Shown piece by piece: positions 1 to 10,417 of a stretch of 64,000 nucleotides of DNA. The stretch lies in assembly GCA_021234155.1 (NCBI GenBank), contig JAJEKV010000036.1, positions 8,071,426 through 8,135,425 on the forward strand, in the 5' to 3' direction. Position numbers and translations under genes: made by a program. The notes below the pieces were generated by a model. That model was not told the DNA's origin. It searched no databases and saw nothing but the letters and a program-made list of their open reading frames with translations. How positions within the stretch are numbered: the stretch's first letter is position 1; each line of letters begins with the position of its first letter. Source of the DNA: Isoetes taiwanensis. Lineage: Eukaryota > Streptophyta > Lycopodiopsida > Isoetales > Isoetaceae.

Positions 1-391
1 TAAGAAACAGACGAAATGAAAGGGGCTTTTCGTAGACCTGAGGAGCTAAGCCAAGACCGATGATTCATGTCTGCCCGTAAGTGAGCAAATGTTAATAAGC
101 TTATCGGTGAAAGGGCTTTTTCACGAAATGGTCTGGTACCAAGGTGATGATTCGAAAGCAATCGCCCTATCGGACTTCGAACTCTATCCTCCCCGTAGAA
201 TAAGGGTGCTTTCCCATGAGATTGGCGACACGGAAATCGGGTCCGTGTCGAAAACCTCTACGCAAGAAAATGCTTGGTGATTACTTCGATTCGGTCAAAA
301 CCCGAAGTCTTTGAGGTTGAGGCTTCCATGGGAACCTCTGACGCCTTATCTGGACCTCAAGAAAACCTTGAGGTCGGGGATCCATGGCCCC
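1..391. other. Unassigned left-edge sequence
   Basis: No convincing gene is visible. Base composition and the absence of A/B repeat similarity set it apart from what follows; its texture recalls plant mitochondrial intergenic DNA, but that is an impression without a motif to prove it. It ends where similarity to LTR-A starts, so the 5' end of the first LTR-A looks truncated and no target duplication for the array can be read here. Confidence 0.25.
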
Positions 392-949
392 TTAAGTGAT
401 TCGTATACATCAATGGGGATATATCGGGTGATGTGGCGTATACAGAAGAAGAGGTGGACTGCCATGTTGGCAATCCATATTAAGGCCTAGATTCCACTAA
501 CCCGGCCGTTTCTGGATCTACTGGCAAGAACTAGCGGGCAATCGGCAACAAAACAGGGCTTATCTACCATCATCTACATTCCATTGCAGCTCCGGCAGTT
601 CTTGATTCTAAGCTTTGTTCATCCGAGCTGTCAAATTTTCCTGAAACTCCCGGGCAAGATCCCCCGTCTGTTATTTTTGTGATAACTCACTCCACGTCGG
701 AAACTTCCACCCACAATTCTGACTGCAATGGAATCGCAACAAGGGTGCAAATTGATGATTTGTGGCTCCTTGATTCGTCGTTGTAGCAACTGACGGCACA
801 GTGGAATCTGGGCCTAAGAGTCACAATTGTACCCAAATATTCATGTCTATTACGATGAACAGTCACCATCCATCATATATGTATGCTACATTGAGCTATT
901 CTCAACCAATCATGTCAATATCATTCTCTATAGTTTTGCTATTTTGTTA
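392..949 (+). repeat. LTR-A copy 1 (degenerate, split by a MITE)
   Basis: It matches the other LTR-A copies from the GTGATGTGGCGTATACAG core to the 3' end, but its first nucleotides have diverged or are missing and its end reads GTTA instead of GTCA. A PBS follows directly at 950-961. A 331-bp MITE interrupts it at 484-814. Confidence 0.8.
484..814. mobile_element. Tourist-like (PIF/Harbinger) MITE, 331 bp
   Basis: The element is bounded by 14-bp terminal inverted repeats, GGCCTAGATTCCAC and GTGGAATCTGGGCC (one mismatch), flanked by direct TAA triplets at 481-483 and 815-817. The uninterrupted LTR-A copies read ...CCATATTAAGAGTCAC, confirming an empty site with a single TAA. Three-base TWA-type target duplications are the signature of PIF/Harbinger MITEs. 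It has no coding capacity. Confidence 0.85.
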
Positions 950-1420
950 TGGTATCAGAGCCGGAGATGGCTTCGAAGATCTGAAGGATTCGTGGCTGCT
1001 GTAGAGCAACCCTGGGACCTGCTATGAGGGAGATTAATGCGTAGATAATGAAGACCAAGAGCTCCAGATTAGAATTGAAGAAATTGGAGGTATTATTTCC
1101 TTTTTCTTTTCATTCCAAATCCATGTATTGAAGATCCAGATGCCCGCATGCATCTTGGGATATGTTGGAGTCGAGATTTGCTTCTGTTCTCTGAGACGAT
1201 GGGGAAAAATTTGCTCTAAGCGGAGCACCAGAGTCCCCACAAATCAGATGCAGAGGCAGAGAATCAAATCCTGTTGGTATGCATTTCCTGTCACTAAGTT
1301 GTTTTTCCCTTTGGAGCCTGGTTCAAAAAGTGAACCAGAAGAAGCCCATAAGAGGCTTTGGTGCATGGCTATATGCACACCTGCAATCCAACGCTTGATC
1401 GGATGCTGATCAAGGGGGAG

Positions 1421-1616
1421 TGTTGAGGAAAGGATGATCATGCATCTTGGATCAACGGAATGGATGTGCCAGCAAGGCAATCCACATGAATCGACACCAA
1501 TATACAGTTATGTCGTTTCATTTTTGTCTGTTCATACATCTATATATTGTAAACCACGGCTGGGGTTTTTCCAGCCACTCTGATCAATTCATCTCCTTCA
1601 TTTCTGTAATTTATCG
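1421..1616 (+). repeat. LTR-B copy 1
   Basis: This 196-bp repeat starts TGTTGAGGAA right after CAAGGGGGAG (1411-1420) and is followed by the PBS TGGTATCAGAGC at 1617-1628. Its end reads ATCG where the other copies have ATCA. Confidence 0.85.
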
Positions 1617-1628
1617 TGGTATCAGAGC

Positions 1629-2690
1629 TACGGCTCTTGATCTGATCCTGGAAGACCTGTGGGGGAAGGCTTTAGAAGACCTGGAGAAGAAGGTTATAGA
1701 ATAGGTCTTGGGAGAGAAGATGATCATTGTGCAATCAAGAAGGGCTGACGGATTTGCAAGCTTTGCAAATCTAATCTATCTATGGATAGCAGGATTCTTG
1801 GCAAAAGCAAGAAAATACTTTGAAGAATATGATGGCTCCGGAAGCCAGAAAGGAGCTTCATTCTCACAAGAGACGTCTTGTGCAGATGTGGGCATATAAG
1901 GAAGTGCAAACAATTGCCATAAATATGTTGGAGTTGAGCCTATCTATTGCGTTGCAAATCCCTGTTGTGGCAGAAATCGCTTCACAGAAAGCAAGAATAT
2001 GGCACCTAAACAGACCCAAAATCAATGGGGTCTAATGCCAGAAGAAAAGAAGCCCAGGGAAATGCAGTTCAAGCATGCAGATATGGCCGAATTAGAAGCA
2101 GAACTAGAATTGAAGGATAAGGAGGCATGGACGAATTTGGAGGACATGCTCAGGGCCATGATTGAAGCAACGACCAAGGAATTTCCAGAAGAATAAGTTC
2201 TTGAAGAAGCGGTGCGAAGATGCAGAAAGAACCTGTGATTTTGTTGGCCTTTGAGAACCCGAAAAGAGAAGCAACCTGCACAAAAGACAGAGCATTTCAA
2301 ATCCAAATTTTCATACCATACAGTGAAAATTCCAGTGAAGTAACTTGCGGAAAAGTTATTGCCAGATTTGTGCATACTGAAGGCGCCAGACCTGCAAACA
2401 AACCGAAAATCATGATGATTTTTGGAGGAATCATGCCCAGAAACCAAGTGACGCAGATGAGGCCGTTCCTACTTGTAAAGAATCGTGAAGGAAAATCTAA
2501 TCAGGTTTTGTTGGTTCTTTCAAATAATGCTGTGGCGGTTATTGCATATAAACAATGGAACATTAAGCAAAACTTTAAAAGTTTTCAATGGCATAATGGA
2601 TCATTCATACACAATGGGAGAAGCTTAGATCGTCCTCGTATGAAGCTTAAGAAGAAGAGACATCCGTGTGGACATCCAGAGTATGGCTGA
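1629..2690 (+). pseudogene. B-unit ORF, copy 1 (broken)
   Basis: This is the most decayed of the three copies of the ORF in the B interior. Pieces equivalent to the intact copy at 4076-5032 are recognisable (for example MAPKQTQNQWGLMPEEKKP at about 1999 and the stretch from 2220). An internal deletion around 2195-2220 and several stops separate them. The product is unknown, with no retroviral Gag or Pol motif visible. Confidence 0.6.
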
Positions 2691-3050
2691 TAAGGAAGAT
2701 ATATCCTTTTGTAAGTACCATATGTAAATATATGGGTGTCGTATATGTTTAAATAGTCCTAGCGTGTGAGGCCCTAATGTAATTGATCTTAGCAGTTCAA
2801 ATGCTTAGATCAAGGGGGAGAATTGCCAATCAATATGATCTAGGCATCCTCACTTCGTATGATATGAGATACAAGACTAGAGAGTCAATTTGAATTTTCT
2901 AGTCGCAGTTTTAGAACTCCCTACATCATTGGAAGATGTGCCGATAAAAGCCAGCTAGATGTGTTCAAGGTTGAGCATTAAGGGGGAGTAGAAAACTATT
3001 ATGGAAAGTTCAAATTAAACCCTCATTGCTCTATTGATCAAGGGGGGGAG

Positions 3051-3278
3051 TGTTAAGAATAAGTGATCGTATAGATCAATGTAGGTATACGGGTGATGTG
3101 GCGTATACAGAAGAGGTGGACTGCCATGTTGGCAATCCATATTAAGAGTCACAACTGTACCCAATAGTCATGTCTATTAGGATGAACAGTCACCATCCAC
3201 CATATATGTATGCTACGTTGAGAGTTATTCTCAACCAATCATCTCAATATCATTCTCTACAGTTTTGCTATTTTGTCA
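3051..3278 (+). repeat. LTR-A copy 2
   Basis: A 228-bp TG..CA repeat preceded by a G-rich tract (CAAGGGGGGGAG) and followed immediately by the PBS TGGTATCAGAGC at 3279-3290. It serves as both the 3' LTR of unit 1 and the 5' LTR of unit 2. Confidence 0.9.
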
Positions 3279-3788
3279 TGGTATCAGAGCCAGAGATGGC
3301 TTAGAAGATCTGAAGGATTCGTGGGTGCTGTAGAGCAGCCCTGGGACCTGCTATGAAGGAGATTAATGCGTAGATAATGAAGACCAAGAGCTCCAGATTA
3401 GAATTGAAGAAATTGGAGGTATTATTTCCTTATTCTTTTCATTCCAAATCCATGTATTGAAGACCCAGATGCCCGCATGCATCTTGGTTTGCTTCTGTTC
3501 TGTGAGACGATGGGGAAAAATTTGCTCTAAGCGGAGCACCAGAGTCCCCACAAATCAGATGCAGAGCATGGAAGCAAATTGCAGAGAATCAAATCTCGTT
3601 GGTATGCATTTCCGTCACTAAGTTGTTTTTCCCTTTGGAGCCCGGTTCGAAGTGAACCGAAGAAGCTCATAAGAGGCTTTGTTGCATGGCTATGTGCACA
3701 CCTGCAATCCAGAAAGGATTCTAGAGCCGGGGGGGGGGGGCAGGTTAGAACTCCTAGGACGCTTGATCGGATGTTGATCAAGGGGGAG

Positions 3789-3984
3789 TGTTGAGGAAAG
3801 GATGATCACGCATCCTGGATCAACGGAATGGATGTGCCAGCAGGGCAATCCACATGAATCGACACCAATATACAGTTATGTCGTTTCATTTTTGTCTGTT
3901 CATACATCTATATATTGTAAACCACGGCTGGGGTTTTTCCAGCCACTATGATCAATTCAACTCCTTCATTTCTGTAATTTATCA
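3789..3984 (+). repeat. LTR-B copy 2
   Basis: 196-bp repeat after a CAAGGGGGAG tract, ending TTTATCA. The following PBS is TGGTGTCAGAGC (3985-3996), one base from the initiator-Met complement. An unstable-looking run of ten or more Gs lies just upstream near 3730. Confidence 0.9.
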
Positions 3985-3997
3985 TGGTGTCAGAGCT

Positions 3998-5032
3998 ATG
4001 GCTCTTGATCTGATCCTGGAAGACCTGTGGGAGAAGGCTTTAGAAGACCTGGAGAAGAAGGTTATAAAATAAGTCTTGGGAGAGAAGATGATTATTGGGC
4101 AATCAAGAAGGGCTGACGGATTTGCAAGCTTTGCAAATCTAATCTATCTATGGATAGCAGGATTCTTGGCAGAAGCAAGAAAATTCTTTAAAGAATATGA
4201 TGGCTCCGGAAGCCAGAAAGGAGCTTCATTCTCACAAGAGACGTCTTGTGCAGATGTGGGCATATCAGGAAGTGCAAACAATTGCCATAAATATGCTGGA
4301 GTTGAGGCAGAGGACCGAAGATTGGTCCTGAAGTCTGCCAATGTATCTATTGGGTTGCAAAGCCCTGTTGTGGCAGAAATCGCTTCACAGAAAGCCAAGA
4401 ATATGGCACCTAAACAGACCCAAAATCAATGGGGTCTAATGCCAGAAGAAAAGAAGCCCAAGGAAATGCAGTTCAAGCATGCACATATGGCCGAATTAGA
4501 AGCAGAATTAGAATTGAAGGATAAGGAGGCATGGACGAATTTGAAGGACATGCTCAGGGCCATGATTGAAGCAACGACCAAGGAATTTCCAGAAGAAGAA
4601 GTTCTTGAAGAAACGGTGGCTTACGAAATGGCTTCAGAAATTGTGATGGGAAACTGCAGAAGAGCATGGGTTACGTTTCGATATGCAGACCAGTTCGAGA
4701 AGATGCAAAAAGAACCTATGATTTTGTTGGCCTTCGAGAAGCCGAAAAGAGAAGCAACCTGCACAAAAGAAAAAGCATTTCAAATCCAAATTTTCATACC
4801 AGACGGTGAAAATCCCAGTGAAGTAACTTGCGGAAAAGTTATTGCCAAATTTGTGCATATTGAAGGCGCCAGACCTGCAAACAAACTGAAAACCATGATG
4901 ATTTCTGGAGGAATCATGGCCAGAAACCAAGTGACGCAGATGAGGCCGTTCCTATTTGTAAAGAATCGTGAAGGAAAATCTAATCAGGTTTTGTTGGTTC
5001 TTTCAAATAATGCTATGGCAGTTATTGCATAA
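3998..5032 (+). CDS. B-unit ORF, copy 2 (unknown protein, about 318 aa after a conserved stop)
   Basis: The first ATG lies inside the PBS region (3998) and opens a 24-codon reading frame that ends in TAA at 4070-4072. The same frame then runs open to 5032; its first ATG after the stop is at 4088. The longer part encodes a Lys/Glu-rich, probably helical middle (residues ~105-170) and a C-terminal half with short hydrophobic strands. I recognise no Gag, zinc knuckle, protease or RT motif. Copies 1 and 3 carry a stop (TAG) at the same codon, so the stop is an inherited property of the family. It could be a captured host fragment or an accessory protein of a non-autonomous element. Confidence 0.5.
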
Positions 5033-5536
5033 TAAACAAAGGAACATTAAGCAAAACTTTAAAAGTTTTCAATGGCATAATGGATCATTCATGCACAATG
5101 GGAGAAGCTTAGATCGTCCTCGTGTGAAGCTTAAGAAGAAGAGACATCCGTGTGGACATCCAGAGTATGGCTGATAAGGAAGATATATCCTTTTGTAAGT
5201 ACCATATGTAAATATAAAAATGGGTGTCGTATATGTCTAAATAGTCCTAGTGTGTGAGGCCCCAATGTAATTGATCTTAGCAGTTCAGATGCTTAGATCA
5301 AGGGGGAGAATTGCCAATTAATATAATCTAGACATCCTCACTTCTTATGATATGAGATACAGCACTAGAGAGTCAATTTGAATTTTCTAGTCACAGTTTT
5401 AGAACTCCCTACATCATTGGAAGATGTGCCTATAAAAGCCATCTAGATGTGTTCAAGGTTCAGCATTAAGGGGGAGTAGAAAACTACTATGGGAAGTTCA
5501 AATTAAACCCTCATTGATCTATTGATCAAGGGGGAG

Positions 5537-5764
5537 TGTTAAGAATAAGTGATCGTATAGATCAATGTAGATATACGAGTGATGTGGCGTATACAGAAGA
5601 GGTGGACTGCCATGTTGGCAATCCATATTAAGAGTCACAACTGTACCCAATAGTCATGTCTATTAGGATGAACAGTCACCATCCACCATATATGTATGCT
5701 ACGTTGAGAGTTATTCTCAACCAATCATCTCAATATCATTCTCTACAGTTTTGCTATTTTGTCA
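5537..5764 (+). repeat. LTR-A copy 3
   Basis: 228-bp TG..CA repeat, close to copy 2, preceded by CAAGGGGGAG and followed by the PBS TGGTATCAGAGC at 5765-5776. Confidence 0.9.
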
Positions 5765-6290
5765 TGGTATCAGAGCCAGAGATGGCTTAGAAGATCTGAA
5801 GGATTCGTGGGTGCTGTAGAGCAGCCCTGGGACCTGCTATGAAGGAGATTAATGCGTAGATAATGAAGACCAAGAGCTCCAGATTAGAATTGAAGAAATT
5901 GGAGGTATTATTTCCTTATTCTTTTCATTCCAAATCCATGTATTGAAGACCCAGATGCCCGCATGCATCTTGGGATATGTTGGAGTCGAGATTTGCTTCT
6001 GTTCTGTGAGACGATGGGGAAAAATTTGCTCTAAGCGGAGCACCAGAGTCCCCGCAAATCAGATGCAGAGCATGGAAGCAAATTGCAGAGAATCAAATCC
6101 TGTTGGTATGCATTTCCTGTCACTAAGTTGTTTTTCCCTTTGGAGCCTGGGAACCAGAAGAAGCCCATAAGAGGCTTTGTTGCATGGCTATGTGCACACC
6201 TGTAATCCAGAAAGGATTCTAGAGCGGGGGGGGAGGGGGGGGCAGGTTAGAACTCCTAGGACGCTTGATCGGATGTTGATCAAGGGGGAG

Positions 6291-6486
6291 TGTTGAGGAA
6301 AGGATGATCACGCATCCTGGATCAACGAAATGGATGTGCCAGCAAAGCAATCCACATGAATCGACACCAATATACAGTTATGTCGTTTCATTTTTGTCTG
6401 TTCATACATTTATATATTGTAAACCACGGCTGGGGTTTTTCCAGCCACTATGATCAATTCAACTCCTTCATTTCTGTAATTTATCA
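6291..6486 (+). repeat. LTR-B copy 3
   Basis: 196-bp repeat following CAAGGGGGAG, with PBS TGGTGTCAGAGC at 6487-6498. A G-rich run (interrupted by one A) sits upstream near 6226, as in unit 2. Confidence 0.9.
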
Positions 6487-6499
6487 TGGTGTCAGAGCT

Positions 6500-7678
6500 A
6501 TGGCTCTTGATCTGATCCTAGAAGACCTGTGGGGGAAGGCTTTAGAAGACCTGGAGAAGAAGGTTATAGAATAGGTCTTGGGAGAGAAGATGATTATTGC
6601 GCAATCAAGAAGGGCTGATGGATTTGCAAGCTTTGCAAATCTGATCTATCTATGGATAGCAGGATTCTTGGCAGAAGCAAGAAAATTCTTTAAAGATGAT
6701 GGCTCCGGAAGCCAGAAAGGAGCTTCATTCTCACAAGAGACGTCTTGTGCAGATGTGGGCATATCAGGAAGTGCAAACAATTGCCATAAATATGCTGGAG
6801 TTGAGCCAGAGGACCGAAGATTGGTCCTGAAGTCTGCCAATGTATCTATTGGGTTGCAAAGCCCTGTTGTGGCAGAAATCGCTTCACAGAAAGCCAAGAA
6901 TATGGCACCTAAACAGACCCAAAATCAATGGGGTCTAATGCTAGAAGAAAAGAAGCCCAGGGAAATGCAGTTCAAGCATGCAGATATGGCCGAATTAGAA
7001 GCAGAATTAGAATTGAAGGATAAGGAGGCATGGACGAATTTGGAGGACATGCTCAGGGCCATGATTGAAGCAACGACCAAGGAATTTCCAGAAGAAGAAG
7101 TTCTTGAAGAAACGGTGGCTTACGAAATGGCTTCAGAAATTGTGATGGGAAACTACTTGAAAGAGCATGGGTTACGTTTCGATATGCGGAACCGGTTCGA
7201 AGATGCAAAAAAAGAACACGTGATTTTGTTGGCCTTGAGAAGCCCGAAAAGAGAAGCAACCTGCACAAAAGAAAGAGCATTTCAAATCCAAATTTTCATA
7301 CCGGGCGGTGAAAATCCCAAAGAAAGTAACTTATGGAAAAGTTATTGCCAAATTTGTGCATCTTGAAGGCGCCCGGACCTGCAAACAAAACCGAAAACCA
7401 TGATGATTTCTGGAGGAATCATGGCCAGAAACCAAGTGACGCAGATGAGGCCGTTCCTATTTGTAAAGAATCGTGAAGGAAAATCTAATCAGGTTTTGTT
7501 GGTTCTTTCAAATAATGCTATGCAGTTATTGCATAATAAACAAAGGAACATTAAGCAAAACTTTAAAAGTTTTCAATGGCATAATGGATCATTCATGCAC
7601 AATGGGAGAAGCTTAGATCGTCCTCGTGTGAAGCTTAAGAAGAAGAGACATCCCTGTGGACATCCAGAGTATGGCTGA
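6500..7678 (+). pseudogene. B-unit ORF, copy 3 (frameshifted)
   Basis: Same layout as copy 2: short frame from ATG 6500, conserved in-frame TAG, then an open frame from about 6578 to 7366. Relative to copy 2 it has two nearby indels around 7150-7215 that cancel out, so about 17 residues differ while the downstream frame is restored. A later frameshift near 7320 ends the frame; the remaining homologous stretch continues at 7400-7678. Product unknown. Confidence 0.5.
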
Positions 7679-8039
7679 TAAGGAAGATATATCCTTTTGA
7701 AGTACCATATGTAAATATAAAAATGGGTGTCGTATATGTCTAAATAGTCCTAGTGTGTGAGGCCCCAATGTAATTGATCTTAGCAGTTCAGATGCTTAGA
7801 TGAAGGGGGAGAATTGCCAATTAATATAATCTAGACATCCTCACTTCTTATGATATGAGATACAGCACTAGAGAGTCAATTTGAATTTTCTAGTCACAGT
7901 TTTAGAACTCCCTACATCATTGGAAGATGTGCCTATAAAAGCCATCTAGATGTGTTCAAGGTTCAGCATTAAGGGGGAGTAGAAAACTACTATGGGAAGT
8001 TCAAATTAAACCCTCATTGATCTATTGATCAAGGGGGAG

Positions 8040-8219
8040 TGTTAAGAATAAGTGATCGTATAGATCAATGTAGATATACGAGTGATGTGGCGTATACAGA
8101 AGAGGTGGACTGCCATGTTGTCAATCCATATTAAGAGTCACAATTTTACCCAATAGTCATGTCTATTAGGATGAACAGTCACCATTCATCATATATGTAT
8201 GCTACGTTGAGAGCTATTC
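8040..8219 (+). repeat. LTR-A copy 4, left part
   Basis: Terminal LTR-A of the array, cut after GAGCTATTC by the chromovirus inserted at 8220. The bases TATTC at 8215-8219 are the left target duplication; the LTR resumes at 21417. Confidence 0.9.
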
Positions 8220-9820
8220 TGTGACGCTCCCTGAACATATACGACCCCCGGCCGTATACATACGGGGACTTTCCCCTCCCACGGCGACCATCTCGCCGTG
8301 AGCAGGGCCCTCCGTCTATCCCGGGCCATCTATGGAGAGATGCCCGAGTGAAGGACACGGAGGGGTCATTCGGCCCACGCCTTCAATGGGGCTCCTACGT
8401 CGCGGAAGCGTGAATACATGTTAGCACACAGCACAAATATATATATAAATAACCACCACGAGGGGTGGGACATCCATCCAATTACCACGGCAAAGAATAT
8501 GCATCTAATCCTAAGGAAAACACCCCAAACCCATGGTTCTACCCCCCGCTCGGACTCGGTGAGGATCGTGACGGGCTAGGTCTCAAGAGATCAGCAGACC
8601 GAATCTTGACATGGCGTTGGCTGGCATAGAACATCGGCTAGGGTTGTCCACTCCATCCGCCCCTCCTGTGCACACTTTGCAGATGAGTCGAATCATGCTA
8701 TGGCATCACTATAGCCTTCCCACCGCTTGACACGACTCAAGGTATCACCCTCTGAGCCTACTACGGGATTCATGAAGCCCGTCCCGATGAGGCAGGTCGG
8801 GGGCGTCCCCTTCGGGGATCCGCGGGGGTTCCATGGGTGAGCTAGAGAATACGTGCCGCATCAGCGACCCCCGCATCCGTACCCGACTTACTCACCCTAA
8901 ATCTACTCAAAGTGCAAGATGCTCCATACGGATCACACCTCTATACCCAGGGAGTGTCAGACCCATACCCGGCCCTCTACATGACCGGCTATCAGGCCTA
9001 GCCCACTATAGGAGTCTCAGGAGCCTTTTATGTTCGTGCAAGACCCCTCCCCCACTTCACCACTGTGTCCCTTGTTTGGTGCTAAGCCATTCCATAGCAT
9101 CCACGACTCGGTGGTCTCTTGTGCACAGGCCGCATCTAAAGGGATAATACAGGGCTCTATCTAGAAGCATACTACAATACATGGGCTCAGAGGTCTCTAC
9201 CCCCCCTTAATTCCCCCGTTTCAAGAGCAATACTTATGCAAAGAACTATAAATCCATCATTCATGAGCAAGTATCGAATCAGAGATAAAGAGAACTCACC
9301 TTTACAATCTAGGGCGCTACCCTAGAATTCTCAAGCTACACTAGCCACCCACACGAGTTCTCAAGCTACTGGCCACCCACCTGAGTTCCTACTGTTATCA
9401 TTTGGTGCTTCCATCTTCACGGGTCCCGGTGCTCGGCTTCAGCTTCTACACAGTAAAAGTGCTTGGTATGGTGGCGCCGGCTTGGCGGGGGTAGGCTCAC
9501 TCTCTGCCTCCTTTTGGACGAATTTTGGGAGTCATTTAGGAGTAGGGATCAGGTTGACAGCCCAATTTGGAAGTCCCCATGCTGGCCAATCGATTTAGGC
9601 CAGGTGGCGCCTTCCCAAAACATTAATTAACCTAATTAATCCATTTAAACCTTAATTCCCTAAATTATAGGTTATTATCTTTAATGATTAAATTAACATA
9701 GCTAATTTAATCCCTTTGAGGTCAACCCCCTAGGTTACAATACCCCATGGTGGCGTACCTTTAATGGGTGACGTGTCGGTATATTTATACGTATACCGTA
9801 TAAATACGTGGAACGTCACA
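8220..9820 (-). repeat. 3' LTR of the 13.2-kb chromovirus
   Basis: Direct repeat of 19772-21411, read on the minus strand. It lacks a ~67-bp stretch present in the other LTR near 20860-20925 and has scattered small differences, clustered around 8540-8580 and 8760-8830. The biological start carries a perfect 10-bp inverted repeat (9782-9791 / 9797-9806). Confidence 0.95.
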
Positions 9821-9835
9821 TTCTCCCCTCCTTAA
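9821..9835 (-). other. Polypurine tract of the chromovirus
   Basis: On the element strand TAAGGAGGGGAGAA abuts the 3' LTR, as expected for the plus-strand primer. The chromovirus remnant at 44340-44357 has an equivalent tract at the same place. Confidence 0.8.
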
Positions 9836-10417
9836 AAATAATGTTGTCCCCAGCATTGGCGTTAGTTAATCAGAGAGAGTTACTTAAATAAACTGAAATA
9901 GCAAATAACTCCTTATTTCGGACAGTAATACATTGAAGTTGAAAATATAACATAGCGTAAGCACCGAGGTGCATTTTACAACTTATGATGAAAAAGAGAG
10001 TTTAAGGACTAAAGTCCCATTTCAAAACATGATAAACAAGGAAAATTGACACATGTAGACAAACGGATCTTGGAGAAGTCGGGCCATCAGTAACCCTCTG
10101 TACATGGGCAGGTCACGAACTGCTTACTGGCCTGCACATGTAAATATATCAGTATATATATCAATACTATGATGAGATTGTGGTTGAAGGGACCACCCCC
10201 TATAAATAAAAGAAAAATATGTCTACAAGGGAGTCTATCATGTCTATAGCTTGCAATTCATTGTGGCATAAGGAATGGTGAAGTTCCCATTATAGCCGAG
10301 ATGAACGCAGCCTATCAACTACATGCCTTTGAAGCAAGTCGTGGTCATGTCAACATCGACAATACACCACGTCCTAGAGAACACAAAGGTGATCTCATCA
10401 TCGGTAACTGTTGTTAA
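9836..10417. other. 3' untranslated region of the chromovirus
   Basis: About 580 bp between the chromodomain end and the polypurine tract. No further coding region is seen. Confidence 0.6.

Larger units (their letters stand above)
392..8219 (+). mobile_element. Tandem array of chimeric non-autonomous LTR retroelements (A/B units)
   Basis: Three head-to-tail units of about 2.5 kb read LTR-A, PBS, ~0.5 kb, polypurine tract, LTR-B, PBS, ~1.55 kb with an ORF, polypurine tract, then the next LTR-A. LTR-A (TGTTAAGAAT...TTTTGTCA) and LTR-B (TGTTGAGGAA...TTTATCA) are different sequences, yet each has TG..CA ends, a preceding CAAGGGGGAG-type tract and a following TGGTATCAGAGC or TGGTGTCAGAGC, complementary to initiator-Met tRNA. 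No gag, protease, RT or integrase is seen, so mobility would depend on another element, probably Ty1/copia-like given the PBS/PPT style (inference). Units 2 and 3 resemble each other most. The array ends in a fourth LTR-A that is split by the 13.2-kb chromovirus and resumes at 21412-21464. Confidence 0.85.

Noticed and set aside
3720-3745. G-run as a functional G-quadruplex
   Set aside because: Homopolymer length differs between units and may reflect slippage or sequencing error; no further support.
392-8219. Simple satellite array
   Set aside because: Units carry TG..CA LTRs with PBS and PPT and an ORF, so they are retroelement-derived.
8833-9147. Plus-strand 104-codon frame conserved in both LTRs (also 20382-20696)
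   Set aside because: Conservation follows from LTR identity; it is antisense to the element and Ser/Pro/Arg-rich without a domain.
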